A DNA stretch of 44,709 bases. Origin: Streptococcus sp. LYSM12 (GTDB lineage Bacteria; Bacillota; Bacilli; Lactobacillales; Streptococcaceae). Positions 7,839 through 17,717 of the stretch are shown here, in pieces (the stretch's first letter is position 1; each line of letters begins with the position of its first letter). The translations under genes and the position numbers were made by a program. Location of the stretch: contig NZ_SPOZ01000022.1 in assembly GCF_004569635.1 (NCBI RefSeq), positions 1-44,709 on the forward strand, given 5' to 3'. The notes under the pieces were generated by a model that did no database searches, was not told the DNA's origin, and was given only the letters and a program-made list of their open reading frames with translations.

Positions 7839-9518
7839 TCATCCTTTCACCCGTTTGTCGTGAGAGGTCACAAGACCATTTTCAACTCGATAAATCTGAT
7901 CCGAACAGGCGAGGGTGCTTTCCCGATGTGAGATGAGAAAGACGAAACCTCTGCACTCCTGCTTGACCAGCTGAAGGAACAAGGCTTCATTGAGCGAGTC
8001 CAGATTGCTAGTTGGCTCATCAAAAATATAGCAGTCTGCCCGCTTCAACAAGGCCCGCATCAATTCTATCCGCTGGGCTTCACCAGCTGAGAAGCTGGTA
8101 GCATCGATAACTGTATCAAGACCTGCTTTCATCTCTAAAATCCGCTCTTTCATCTGGCATTTTTCCGCTAAAGAAAGGATCTCTTCATCTGAAATATCCC
8201 CTCGTCCCAAGACTAGATTCTCACGAATACTTTGTTTGAAAAGTTGAGGAATCTGAGGAACATAGGCAAAATGAGCCTGTAAATAATCAGGATGTAAGGT
8301 CTGACTATTTTGCTTGTTCAACTGAATGCTCCCTCCTTGCCAATCATACCAACGCATTAGCAATTTCATCAGGGTTGATTTACCCGCACCTGACGGACCA
8401 ACAATACCGACAATCCCCCCTTTTGTAAAATCAACAGACAGTCCATCATACACCGCCTTTCCGTTATCCGGATAGACAAATTGTAGATTACAAATGTCAA
8501 TCTCATCAATGGTTTCCAAGAAAGGGACACCTGTCTTTTCCCTTTCTGGTTCATCAAGCAGGGCAAAGATATTACGCCCTGCATTCACAGCCCGCTTATA
8601 TCCTAATGGCAAGCGACTCAATTCCAAAAATGGCGTAAAGGAACTGATAAAGGCAACCACTAATGATAGACCTGTAAACATGCTTAAGTCCTCCATTTGG
8701 ACTAGTATCAGCGTTTTCCAAGCAAAGATTGTCATCCCCAGACCCATCACTGCAAAACTATAGGTCTGTTGTAGAAAGTTGGCCTGGGCTACCTGTCTTT
8801 CTCTGGCATTGACTTGCTGACTTTGCGCCTGCAAGACCTTAGTGTAGGCTTCCATTTGGTGAAATTGCAACAAATCCTTGACCGCTTTTAGGCCTTGAAG
8901 AAAAGAGGCCACATAGACATTCCGCTCCTGATTTTGCGCCTGTAAAATAGGGGTCAGATGCTTAGCAAATCGATTCGGTAAGATAAGAGCAAGCAAGGAG
9001 TAGGTCACAAGCGCTAGAGCAGCCAATTCCCACCCATACCTAACAAAGATAGCAAACATAAGGACTGCAACCAAAATCCCTGTTGAAACAGGTGCCAAGG
9101 TGTGAGCAAAAAAGATTTCCAAGGCTTCAATATCCTCGCTAATCATCTTGAGCAAGACACCACTGTCTTGACACTCAAATTGACCTGGCGCTAAGCGGCG
9201 TAATTTAGCAAACATCATTTTGCGAAAAGTAGCTAGACTATGAAAGGCTACATAGTGTCCGAAGTAATGCTCACCATATCGGAAAACACCACGTAACAAA
9301 CCTAGCATGACAAGGATGAACAGAGATAACCAAGAGGGTGTTACTCCCCTTTCTAAAGCCTGCTCTGCCAGTTGCAGCAACAGAACAGGAATCCCCACGG
9401 TCGTCACAAAACCCATCATCGCAAAGAAGATTGCAAGACCGATGTAGGGAAGCAAGTGCTGCATGGTCTTTATCAACCGTGGTATCACTATTCTTGTTGG
9501 GTATCTTTCCTTAGCCAT
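7839..9518 (-). CDS. Half-size ABC transporter, second of a pair
   Basis: A 559-residue fusion of a six-helix membrane domain (about 20-300) and an ABC ATPase (about 335-559). The ATPase has Walker A GPSGAGKSTL, signature FSAGEAQ and Walker B CYIFDEPTSNLD. The ATG at 9518 has GGAGG 9-13 nt upstream and overlaps the previous gene by 8 nt, so the two half transporters are co-translated and probably form a heterodimer. The fold is of exporter type, but pairs like this next to a Trep_Strep ECF set resemble YbtP/YbtQ importers of ferric siderophores. The direction of transport cannot be read from sequence. Confidence 0.85.
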   Translation of the reverse strand: MAKERYPTRIVIPRLIKTMQHLLPYIGLAIFFAMMGFVTTVGIPVLLLQLAEQALERGVTPSWLSLFILVMLGLLRGVFRYGEHYFGHYVAFHSLATFRKMMFAKLRRLAPGQFECQDSGVLLKMISEDIEALEIFFAHTLAPVSTGILVAVLMFAIFVRYGWELAALALVTYSLLALILPNRFAKHLTPILQAQNQERNVYVASFLQGLKAVKDLLQFHQMEAYTKVLQAQSQQVNARERQVAQANFLQQTYSFAVMGLGMTIFAWKTLILVQMEDLSMFTGLSLVVAFISSFTPFLELSRLPLGYKRAVNAGRNIFALLDEPEREKTGVPFLETIDEIDICNLQFVYPDNGKAVYDGLSVDFTKGGIVGIVGPSGAGKSTLMKLLMRWYDWQGGSIQLNKQNSQTLHPDYLQAHFAYVPQIPQLFKQSIRENLVLGRGDISDEEILSLAEKCQMKERILEMKAGLDTVIDATSFSAGEAQRIELMRALLKRADCYIFDEPTSNLDSLNEALFLQLVKQECRGFVFLISHRESTLACSDQIYRVENGLVTSHDKRVKG

Positions 9519-11268
9519 AGACAAGCTCCTCCAAATTTTTCTGAGTATCTACTAAGTGACGAAAGGCTGGATTCCCAGTATATAATTCCTTTGCTGAACC
9601 TATATAAGCTTGATGATCTGCTAGAAAAAGAATGGTATCTGCTAGATAAACGTGCTTCATCTTATGGGTAATGATGACAACGATTGCGGTCTGTGCTACT
9701 AGTTGAATCAAACGATAGATGAGTGCTTCATTCTCCACATCTACGCTAGATGTCATCTCATCAAAGATATACAAAGAGCGATTAGCCAAGATTGCTCGAG
9801 CACAGATAAGCTGTTGACGTTGGCCAGGAGAAAGACCCTGCCCATTTTCTCCCACTATCGTATCTAAACCATCTGGCAAATCATGAATGAATTGTAAAAT
9901 ACCATGCTTATCCATCCAGACAAACACCTCGTCTTTCGTCCAATTACAAGCCATGGCCAGGTTATCGTAAATGGACTGGTTTAAAAGATAAGATTGGCTA
10001 GATACGTAGAGAAGCTGGCGATTGATAGCCGCTTGAGACAGGTCACGAAGCGATGTTTCACCAAATACAATTTCTCCTTGCTGAGCAATCAAACGTTTCA
10101 TCAACAGCTGAGCCAGGGTCGTCTTTCCTTGACCAGATATTCCTGCAATAGCATAGATATGCCCAGCTGACATATCCATGTTAATGTCCTGTAAAATCTT
10201 TTTCTCTCCATACGCAAAGGAGAGATTTCTCAGACAGACCCGATTAAAGCTCTCCAAAACCATACGTTTCTCCGCAGTTTCCTCCTCCATACGATCTAAG
10301 AAACCAAAGATACGATCTGCCATTTTGGTATTCATCATCAGCAGGTGCATGCCGTACCCCTGCTCTCGAATAGGGGCAAAAAACTCAGTCGCAATCAGGA
10401 TAAAAAAGAGAAAGTGAAATAAGGATAAGTTTCCCGCAACTAATTGACCAATCGCTACAAGGCCAGATATACCAATCCCTAGATACATAACCGCATCCAT
10501 GTACCCTACCGCCTGTAATTGAAAGCCTAATAACTCCATGGTCGCATCCCTGAACTCTTCTGCTTGCTCATTGAAATTCTTCTCATACAAGTCATCCGCC
10601 TGATAGGCATACAAGGTATTTAACCCCCTCAAATCATCCAGAAAGAGATTTCCAACATCCATATAAGACATCCAGTAGCGATTCATAATGCGCTGCGACT
10701 GCTTTTGCATGAGAACAATCGAAATCGGAATCAAGGGAAGTGCTAAAATGAAAATGAGACTTCCTAATGGAAATAGACAAGCTACTAAAATCAAGACCGT
10801 TGTACAATTCAAGTAGGTTCGAAGTGATAGGTTTAGATAATGAGAGTAATAAGTATCTAAGCTATCAATTCCTTGCGATGCGACCGTAAAGACCTCGGCT
10901 GCTGTCGCTTCTGATTCAAATTGACCATCCTGTGCAATCAAGACATCAAAAAAGGATTTCTTTAGTGCATCTCGGGCAAACTGGGAAGCAATTCCCTGCA
11001 AACGCTTGGCAAGTAAGGCAACCGCAAAACCAACTAGATTGGAGACCAGTAAACGAAGAACCAAGTCACTGAAATGAACTACTTCCTTTACCACATAAGC
11101 TGCAAAAGCTTGACTAATCCAGTAAAAATTCAAAATCCGAACCAAGAACTGAACCCATGACAAAAAAGCAGCCACATAAACTACCCTCATCTTCGGTCGT
11201 ACCTGCTCCCTCAGTCTTGCCAACAAATACTTTTTCTTCTCTCGTGACAGTTTCTGAGTGTGACTCAC
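9511..11268 (-). CDS. Half-size ABC transporter, first of a pair
   Basis: A 585-residue protein with an N-terminal membrane domain (six helices, about 30-320) and a C-terminal ATPase. The ATPase has Walker A GISGQGKTTL, signature LSPGQRQ and Walker B LYIFDEMTSSVD. I chose the GTG at 11268: AAAGGAG lies 7 nt upstream and the residues before it look noncoding, although the frame is open to 11397. It is the first gene of the leftward set of five. The Gln in Walker A and the Met after the catalytic Glu are unusual but leave the key Lys and Glu intact. It likely pairs with the next gene product in the membrane. Confidence 0.85.
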   Translation of the reverse strand: MSHTQKLSREKKKYLLARLREQVRPKMRVVYVAAFLSWVQFLVRILNFYWISQAFAAYVVKEVVHFSDLVLRLLVSNLVGFAVALLAKRLQGIASQFARDALKKSFFDVLIAQDGQFESEATAAEVFTVASQGIDSLDTYYSHYLNLSLRTYLNCTTVLILVACLFPLGSLIFILALPLIPISIVLMQKQSQRIMNRYWMSYMDVGNLFLDDLRGLNTLYAYQADDLYEKNFNEQAEEFRDATMELLGFQLQAVGYMDAVMYLGIGISGLVAIGQLVAGNLSLFHFLFFILIATEFFAPIREQGYGMHLLMMNTKMADRIFGFLDRMEEETAEKRMVLESFNRVCLRNLSFAYGEKKILQDINMDMSAGHIYAIAGISGQGKTTLAQLLMKRLIAQQGEIVFGETSLRDLSQAAINRQLLYVSSQSYLLNQSIYDNLAMACNWTKDEVFVWMDKHGILQFIHDLPDGLDTIVGENGQGLSPGQRQQLICARAILANRSLYIFDEMTSSVDVENEALIYRLIQLVAQTAIVVIITHKMKHVYLADTILFLADHQAYIGSAKELYTGNPAFRHLVDTQKNLEELVYG

Positions 11269-11296
11269 CCTACTACTCCTTTCATTGTTTGTGACT

Positions 11297-11347
11297 ATTA
11301 TAACATTCTTTGAATTATCTGTACATTTTAATCTAAAAATTAGACTA
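11297..11347 (-). promoter_or_regulatory. Promoter and palindrome upstream of the ABC/ECF genes
   Basis: Minus strand: -35 TGTACA (11325-11320), 17-nt spacer, extended -10 TGTTATAAT (TATAAT at 11302-11297). Immediately upstream lies an imperfect 19-bp palindrome TAATCTAAAAATTAGACTA (11329-11347) with one mismatched pair. It is a good candidate operator, possibly for a metal-responsive regulator; I cannot assign which. Confidence 0.6.
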
Positions 11348-11397
11348 GCATTGTCAACAATCATTTCGGTTTCATAAACATGGGATGTTTCAAGCAA

Positions 11398-11739
11398 ACC
11401 TCTATCTCACTGAAACAAGGTCAATCACCTTAGAAACAGAGGACAAGCAACTCTTTTATAGAGTATTAAGCAGGACAAACAACATAAGAAATAAAAATTG
11501 CGTGATTATTCCTTATTATTGGCCGCGCCTTTTCTTCAATCTCCACTACAGTTGACAGCGCCCCATTTTTAGAGGTATATACGTGCTTATCCTCGTCCAA
11601 CATCAAAAAAACTATCTGCCAATGATTGAGAGATGAGATAGAGTGCTAGATTTTGAAAATGTTCAAAGGAAAAACTGTTGACTACTAGATGATTGAGGGA
11701 AGATGTTGACGGAGTGACAGGAATTACATTTTAAAATAG
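11398..11739. other. Gene-free gap upstream of the ABC genes
   Basis: No convincing gene. The minus strand has a 45-codon open frame from ATG at 11603 to TAA at 11466 (MLDEDKHVYTSKNGALSTVV start) without a clear ribosome binding site; it may be a decayed gene end. Bases 11680-11720 resemble the tail of other dispersed repeats (GTTGACTACTAG). Confidence 0.35.
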
Positions 11740-11795
11740 TATAGTTTTTTAGTTTGCTTTTTGCTGTTCGTACTAGGAAACGAAATGACGATATA
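11740..11795. repeat. Internally deleted RUP-like element
   Basis: Keeps a left end (TATAGTTTTTTAGTTTG), the GTACTAGG core and a right end (GAAACGAAATGACGATATA) but only 56 bp in all. It is a decayed or deleted copy. Confidence 0.55.
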
Positions 11796-11818
11796 AGCGC
11801 TAGAGTCGACAAAAACAA

Positions 11819-11847
11819 GTAATCCCCACCGAAAAGGTGGGGATTAC
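11819..11847 (-). terminator. Terminator of the M26 protease gene
   Basis: A perfect 12-bp stem GTAATCCCCACC / GGTGGGGATTAC with a 5-nt loop. On the minus strand it is followed by TTGTTTTTGTC. It lies about 20 nt past the protease stop codon. Confidence 0.9.
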
Positions 11848-11869
11848 ACGTACTATAAAACCACTGTCT

Positions 11870-14800
11870 TTATTTGTAAATAGATGTTCTGAAATCATCT
11901 GTTTGACGTAGATAGGCTTTATAAATTTTAGATTTTAAGAAGTGAACCCAACTAGCTGGTGCATGCGATGTTGTTCGATCAATATTTGACACATCTCTTG
12001 CCATCGCTGCATCCATTAAATCTTGTAATTGTTCTACAGAGGTAATCGTCACTTCTTTTTTAGAGCTTGCTATACCTAATTCATATTGAATCGTAATTGG
12101 TTTTAGTAATGATGCTTTTCCAATACGTTCTGCATACATTGCCTGTTTAAACTCACTCCATGAATGATACTTATTGTTAAAGACCTTATCAAATATCAAA
12201 CTATCCGTCACCAATCCAACGTATCGTTTCGACCAATTTGACCAGGTACGACTACCACTATCAAGCGCTTCTTGTCCATATTGATTTGAAGCGTAAGGTA
12301 AGAAGCCATTTTTATAGCCTTTAGCTGCCCAAAGCTCGAATGCCATGCGTTTAAACATGATATCACCTGGGGCGCCCTTATCATTTGCTAATGCTGCATA
12401 GATTGGCGATAGCATGGAAATCGTGTAATAGCTATTGCGAGCTAACTCTGCTTCATCATAGTAAGAACGTCTGTTGATAATATTGTGCTCTACCAAATCA
12501 TTCAAGGTTTGAATATTTTGTACTTCATCATCACTTAAACGTCTAATCTTATTAGAGGCATGGGTTTGCTGGCCGTCTTTATCGATCATATATTTATTTT
12601 CAATAACACGTAACCATTTTTTCTTCACATCATTCGACTGTTTTAAAAGTGAATGCGCTTCTAAATAATCTAATGTATAAATGACATCAAACATGCGAGT
12701 GATGTATTGATCGACATCTGCCATGCTTTGATAACGCTCTAATGGGTTAGCTGCATGATATCTATCTTCATGATCAACAGGTTCTGTAAACATTGTATTG
12801 ATACCAATAATGGAAGCATTTCTTTCAGGAGCTTCTAATAAGCCATATGCAAAGAATTCTGCGCCAAGTCCTTCTCGACGTTGCAAATTATTAAGGAACG
12901 CTTTCCCATCTAAATTATGGGTCATTTCATGCGTAAATATTTGAGAGCCAAATTTATCTAACACTCTATCCGCAACAAAATGAATAATGACTCCTGTGGC
13001 ATATGCCCCTAAACCATTGTTAGGATAATAGCGACCAACAGGTCCAAAGAAACCTTGAATGGAATCATCTTTATCATGCAGTGTACGCCAAGACCAGGAG
13101 CGTGGACCATTAGAATAGTTAAATCCATCATAGGTCAAAATCGTCGCAAAGAGCTTATCTTTTGAGGCATCATCTAAAATGTTATACCAAACATCAAAAT
13201 AATCACGTTGCCAGTTTGCGGCAGTATTGACACGTTCACGTACATAAGCCTTGAACTCATCTCCTGTTAATGGTGTAGCGTTTTTATAGCGCTCATATCC
13301 GCCAAATGAAACACCTGCAATATTTGATATAACAAATACACTCTCATCTGGTAAGGTTAATAGTGGCAATAACATATTCCGATGGAACCACTTATCACTT
13401 GTTATAGTATCGTAAACACCTACAGAATATCTATTATTTCGTTGACCATACGCTGCATCTTGTTTTTGACGCGCTTCATTTATACCTGATACAGTTTCTA
13501 CAATATAAGCCTTACTATTTTCTTTCAACCACTCATTATTTGACTTTGTTGGTAAAAATAGTTGACGATAGTTCTCAACATACTCAAATAGTGTCCTTTG
13601 ATGTTTAGACGGACCAATGATACGATCAAAGGCTTGAACATTATTTGATGCTTTTAGTAGGTCAAATCCGGAAGTTCCTAATCGAATGATATGATCGATC
13701 GTAGATACAGCCTGGTTGCCAAAGAAGTCCAATTTATAAGCCGACAAATCTTTGACATTCACCGCATCGTAATTGATATTGTACCACTTGTTTAAATACG
13801 TTAAACCTAAAAGGAACGGTGTCGCATTTGCTTTAATTTTTTCAATAAGCGCCTCTTTTACAGCCCCCTCTGAAATATTAATCGCTGCATCTGTTGACAG
13901 TACCTTTCTCAATTCTTCGCCTAAGTTTGCCTTGACAGTCTGGAAAGCACTATCCAAATACAGATCATGAATTGACTTTCTCGGATCATTCTCTTGAATA
14001 TTCAAGGTTTGGCGAATTGCTTGTGAATCTAATTCAATCGCTGACAAGGTTGGTAAAACAGCATCAACAATGGCCGCATAGTCATCTACTAACACCTCTG
14101 GTGTATATAATAGTGATGTTCCAGCGATCGTATACTCTGCTATGCGATTATTTTTAAAATCTCCCTTGTAAGCAATATCCACATATTCTATTGTGTTATC
14201 ATCATAATGCAATAGTAAGCGATTGATAGCCGTTTTGTTGGTATGAATATCCATAATCGGTTGATGATTTATCATTGGCACAACGTCACGTAAATTGGTT
14301 TGATACAATTTTTGTGAGGGTGAGATTTGATTCCCCATATGCACAAGATACTCTTTATTATAAAACGGCAGTAATTTTTCTGTATTGGAGTAGGCTATTG
14401 TACGTTCTGCTGTTGCATTTGGTACCGTGGTATAGTCTACTCGATAATTGTTTAATTGCCCTGATGTCTGTCCAGACTTTGGAAGATAAAATACAGTGTT
14501 TTCTTTATATTCTCCTTGTTCATCTTGTACTAGTTCTGGTAAATCAACACGTACTTTATAAACAGGTACCCCATTTTTTTCTTCTTCCTTACTATCAGCA
14601 ATCGGTAACCATAGTGGCTTCCCATTTGTTGATAATACTTTAATAAAGTGTGTCCGAATATTCTCTGGCGTTAACTGCGGTGTACTTTGTAATTGATACG
14701 TTTCTCCAACTTTTTTATATAGTTCAACACCGCTGATATCTTTAAATTCAATTTTCTTATACTCTAATTCAACATCCGTTGATTGTTGTACCTCGCTTTG

Positions 14801-16939
14801 TACACCATTTCCTAAATCATAGGTTACTTCTGTTTTAAGGGTGTATGGTGTAAAATACTCTAATTGTTCAATCGTCAGTGGTGCGTTGATATCCGTAATA
14901 GCCATATCACGAACCAATACATCACCTTTATATAATTTTACTTTCGCTGACTGATAGGTCTGACTTGGATTGCTCAATGTAAAGGTCATGGACACTGACT
15001 TACCGGCTTCATTTTTCGTGACAGTTGCTACCGTTACTGTCGGCTTCTGTTTGGCCTTCGTGCCCACTTTAATCACTTTATCTATTGGCGGTTGGAGGGC
15101 TGTCGTTGGATTATTTGGGATGACTTGTCCTGTTTGTGCATCTACTGTATAGGTTGTCGTTATCGTTTTTGTACCATTTTCTCCGGAACGTTCAACAACT
15201 TCTTGCCCTTGTTCTAAGGTGTCATCCTCTATCCTTTGTTCGCTATAAGGTACCACTTCTGTGAGGACGGTTGGCTGAGTACCTACTATGACTTGGCGTG
15301 TAACTGGAGCTTTTGTGACGGTTTCACGAATAACAGCACCTGTATCCGCTTGTGTAACCGTTAATTTTTCACCATTTTGTCCAGATTGTGTTTCCCTTGT
15401 TTGACCGAGCGCTAAGGTGTCATCTGCCGAATATACTGTTTCAAATGGCAGAACTGTACGAGTTTCAACTTCCCGTATTTTACTGCCTACTCTAACCACT
15501 TTATCAACAGCTGGCTCTTCTGTTACAACTGGTTCATTCTGGGTCACTTGTCCAGTTTGTTCATTTAATGAATAGGTTATGGTCGTTGTCTTTAGTCCAT
15601 TTTGTCCAGGCTGTTCAACAACTTCTTGCCCCTGTTCTAAGGTATCATCAGTGATACGACGTTCATTATAAGGAATTTCCTCTGTTGTTACCCTTGGTTG
15701 GGTGCCGACAGCTACGATATGAGGGACCGGAGCTTTCGTGAGTGTCTCACGAATAAGTTCATGTGTATCTGCCCGTCGAACAATTACTTTTTCGCCATTT
15801 TGTCCGATTTGGAGGTCTTTTGTTTGACCAGGTGATACTGTATCATCTGATTCATATAGGATACTAAATGGTATTTCTGCCCGCGTCTCAATTTCTTTTA
15901 TTTTAGTTCCTACTCTAACCACCCTATCAACAGCTGGCTCTTCTGTTATCACTGGTTCACTTTGTGTCACTTGTCCAGTTTGCTGATTCAATGTATAGGT
16001 GACAGTTGTTGTCTTTGTACCATTTTCTCCGGAACGTTCAACAACTTCTTGTCCTTGTTCTAAGGTATCGTCCTCTATCCGCTGCTCACGATACGGAAGC
16101 TCTTCGACTGTTATGACTGGCTTTGTCCCTACAGCTACGATACGAGGGACCGAGGCTTTTGTGAGTGTTTCACCCACTACTTCAGTGGAATCAGCATTCA
16201 TTGTAATCGCTTTTTCACCGTTTTGACCCGCCTGTACTTCTTGAGTTTGTCCATAAGGCATTGTATCGTCTGAAGCATACACTGTATCAAACGGAACCAT
16301 CTCTATTTGTGAAGTGGTTTGACCACCAGCCTCTTCCTCTTGATCTTTCGGTTGTGGTTCATTAGGCCTTGGTAAGAGAGGTTGTGACTGGTCTAATTTT
16401 ATATACCCAATATAGCGATAATTGGGGATGTCTAGCGGCGTTGGTATATTTTCAGGATCACTCACTGCCAGTGTTTGATTGTAGGTTGCTAGTGCATGAC
16501 TAGATAAGGCAAGTGCGCTAGGCGAAATGACAGAACTCCCTAAAACAGTCACCAGTAAGAGGGAGGTTACTTTTCGTTTAGAATGTTTACCAACGGCAAT
16601 CCCCACTACTATAAACAGTACCGCAGCTGAAGAAAGAAGAAGAGATCCGTCACTTCCTGTAGACGGTAATGGGCTTGTCGCTTTATTTGGTCGATAAACT
16701 AAATAATACGTACTCTCTTCTTTTTGATCGAACTTCGGCAATTCATTCACAATTAATTGCTTTTCGGCTTCTGTCAGCTCATCTTCACTAACGTACTGAT
16801 AGTTCACTTTATGCGTTTGTTGTTCATTTGCTAATACTGGTCTAGACTGAAATGACAAGCATACAGTTCCAATGATAGCTGACACTAGTCCAACTGACAT
16901 TTTTCTTAATGAAAAACGTTTCCTATTTTCTATGTTCAT
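11870..16939 (-). CDS. M26-family zinc metalloprotease (IgA1 protease-like), surface protein
   Basis: A 1689-residue cell-surface protease. Residues 1-37 are a YSIRK-type signal (RFSLRKMSVG). LPSTG at 91-95 is followed by two hydrophobic segments (about 99-116 and 125-145), the N-terminal anchor layout of streptococcal IgA/Zmp proteases. Residues about 212-625 hold six G5-like units in three alternating A/B pairs (VEELPYREQRI type and PFDTVY type). The catalytic site is HEMTH at 1337-1341 with Glu1361 20 residues on, the M26 zinc site. ATG at 16939 follows AAGGAGG. A TGATAAAAT extended -10 lies about 30 nt upstream. It stands alone between repeats and ends at a strong terminator. Related enzymes cut IgA1 or host glycoproteins; whether this one cleaves IgA cannot be told. 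It could equally be named Zmp. Confidence 0.92.
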   Translation of the reverse strand: MNIENRKRFSLRKMSVGLVSAIIGTVCLSFQSRPVLANEQQTHKVNYQYVSEDELTEAEKQLIVNELPKFDQKEESTYYLVYRPNKATSPLPSTGSDGSLLLSSAAVLFIVVGIAVGKHSKRKVTSLLLVTVLGSSVISPSALALSSHALATYNQTLAVSDPENIPTPLDIPNYRYIGYIKLDQSQPLLPRPNEPQPKDQEEEAGGQTTSQIEMVPFDTVYASDDTMPYGQTQEVQAGQNGEKAITMNADSTEVVGETLTKASVPRIVAVGTKPVITVEELPYREQRIEDDTLEQGQEVVERSGENGTKTTTVTYTLNQQTGQVTQSEPVITEEPAVDRVVRVGTKIKEIETRAEIPFSILYESDDTVSPGQTKDLQIGQNGEKVIVRRADTHELIRETLTKAPVPHIVAVGTQPRVTTEEIPYNERRITDDTLEQGQEVVEQPGQNGLKTTTITYSLNEQTGQVTQNEPVVTEEPAVDKVVRVGSKIREVETRTVLPFETVYSADDTLALGQTRETQSGQNGEKLTVTQADTGAVIRETVTKAPVTRQVIVGTQPTVLTEVVPYSEQRIEDDTLEQGQEVVERSGENGTKTITTTYTVDAQTGQVIPNNPTTALQPPIDKVIKVGTKAKQKPTVTVATVTKNEAGKSVSMTFTLSNPSQTYQSAKVKLYKGDVLVRDMAITDINAPLTIEQLEYFTPYTLKTEVTYDLGNGVQSEVQQSTDVELEYKKIEFKDISGVELYKKVGETYQLQSTPQLTPENIRTHFIKVLSTNGKPLWLPIADSKEEEKNGVPVYKVRVDLPELVQDEQGEYKENTVFYLPKSGQTSGQLNNYRVDYTTVPNATAERTIAYSNTEKLLPFYNKEYLVHMGNQISPSQKLYQTNLRDVVPMINHQPIMDIHTNKTAINRLLLHYDDNTIEYVDIAYKGDFKNNRIAEYTIAGTSLLYTPEVLVDDYAAIVDAVLPTLSAIELDSQAIRQTLNIQENDPRKSIHDLYLDSAFQTVKANLGEELRKVLSTDAAINISEGAVKEALIEKIKANATPFLLGLTYLNKWYNINYDAVNVKDLSAYKLDFFGNQAVSTIDHIIRLGTSGFDLLKASNNVQAFDRIIGPSKHQRTLFEYVENYRQLFLPTKSNNEWLKENSKAYIVETVSGINEARQKQDAAYGQRNNRYSVGVYDTITSDKWFHRNMLLPLLTLPDESVFVISNIAGVSFGGYERYKNATPLTGDEFKAYVRERVNTAANWQRDYFDVWYNILDDASKDKLFATILTYDGFNYSNGPRSWSWRTLHDKDDSIQGFFGPVGRYYPNNGLGAYATGVIIHFVADRVLDKFGSQIFTHEMTHNLDGKAFLNNLQRREGLGAEFFAYGLLEAPERNASIIGINTMFTEPVDHEDRYHAANPLERYQSMADVDQYITRMFDVIYTLDYLEAHSLLKQSNDVKKKWLRVIENKYMIDKDGQQTHASNKIRRLSDDEVQNIQTLNDLVEHNIINRRSYYDEAELARNSYYTISMLSPIYAALANDKGAPGDIMFKRMAFELWAAKGYKNGFLPYASNQYGQEALDSGSRTWSNWSKRYVGLVTDSLIFDKVFNNKYHSWSEFKQAMYAERIGKASLLKPITIQYELGIASSKKEVTITSVEQLQDLMDAAMARDVSNIDRTTSHAPASWVHFLKSKIYKAYLRQTDDFRTSIYK

Positions 16940-17162
16940 AAATCCTCCTTAAATACTATTCTTCTATGTCATTTTATCATAAATTAGTCTTATGTGTTAG
17001 CATTATTACCTAAATAATATAAAAAGCCGCCTTGCCCCAGAATATACCGATAAAGGCTGTAGGATTACCATTTAGAGAACAGGCTAATTCTAGGCACTTT
17101 CCTAAAAACTAGGTTAAACAATCTTTAGGTGACTACTGTAAAATGGTTTCAAAATCAACATT
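16940..17162. promoter_or_regulatory. Protease upstream region
   Basis: Minus strand: TGATAAAAT (TAAAAT at 16976-16971) is a likely extended -10 for the M26 protease, with no good -35. The rest, to the RUP-like element, shows no gene. Confidence 0.45.
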
Positions 17163-17322
17163 TATCGTCATTTCGTTTCTATTTTTTATTACTTCGTTCA
17201 CTCGTCTTGCTGTACCATTGAGAAAAGTTACACTTTTCTTATCTGTCACTTGAAATAGTTATCAACTATTTCAACTACCTGCGACTCCTTGCCTAGTACT
17301 AAAAATAAACGAAACGGCTATA
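17163..17322 (-). repeat. RUP-like mini-element, long form, reversed
   Basis: Same element as at 4300, on the other strand. The right end is AACGAAACGGCTATA; the left end has decayed (TATCGTC instead of TATAGTC). Both inner hairpins are intact. Confidence 0.82.
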
Positions 17323-17508
17323 CTAAAAGACTATAGCTATTCTATTGTTAGAATTAGGACATCATCTTTCATTTACTTTAAACTGAAGCTATCTGAACAG
17401 TGTGAATTTTATGAAAAACACCCCCTGGTGTGAACCCTGAGGTGTTGCAACTGCTATAGTGTAGTAGCTTCTTAATGTTTTAAGTCTTACCAAACATCAA
17501 CTTCTTTC

Positions 17509-17545
17509 CGTCTTTCGCTCAGCTTGTGGAACTCCAGTTCTCCTG
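17509..17545 (-). repeat. Dispersed repeat, GAACTGAAGTTC family, reversed
   Basis: Minus strand GAGAACTGGAGTTCCACAAG followed by CTGAGCGAAAGACGG. It lies in the 395-base gap between the RUP-like element and tmcAL, which holds no other gene I can see. Confidence 0.5.
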
Positions 17546-17717
17546 CCGATTTATGGGGGGAGAGAGTCTTGCTCGCCTTGGCCCTCATCTTTCACAATTC
17601 TCCATAGGAAAGCCAGTCAGATGTTGATGTTTATAGAGTCTAAAAAGAAGAAAATCGCATGCAAGGATTGGTCGCATCAACCTGTCCCTTTCTGTCTATC
17701 AGACTTCCTGACAACTT

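Noticed and set aside
11466..11603. 45-codon minus-strand frame
   Set aside because: No clear ribosome binding site and no recognisable family; kept only as a note in the gap description.
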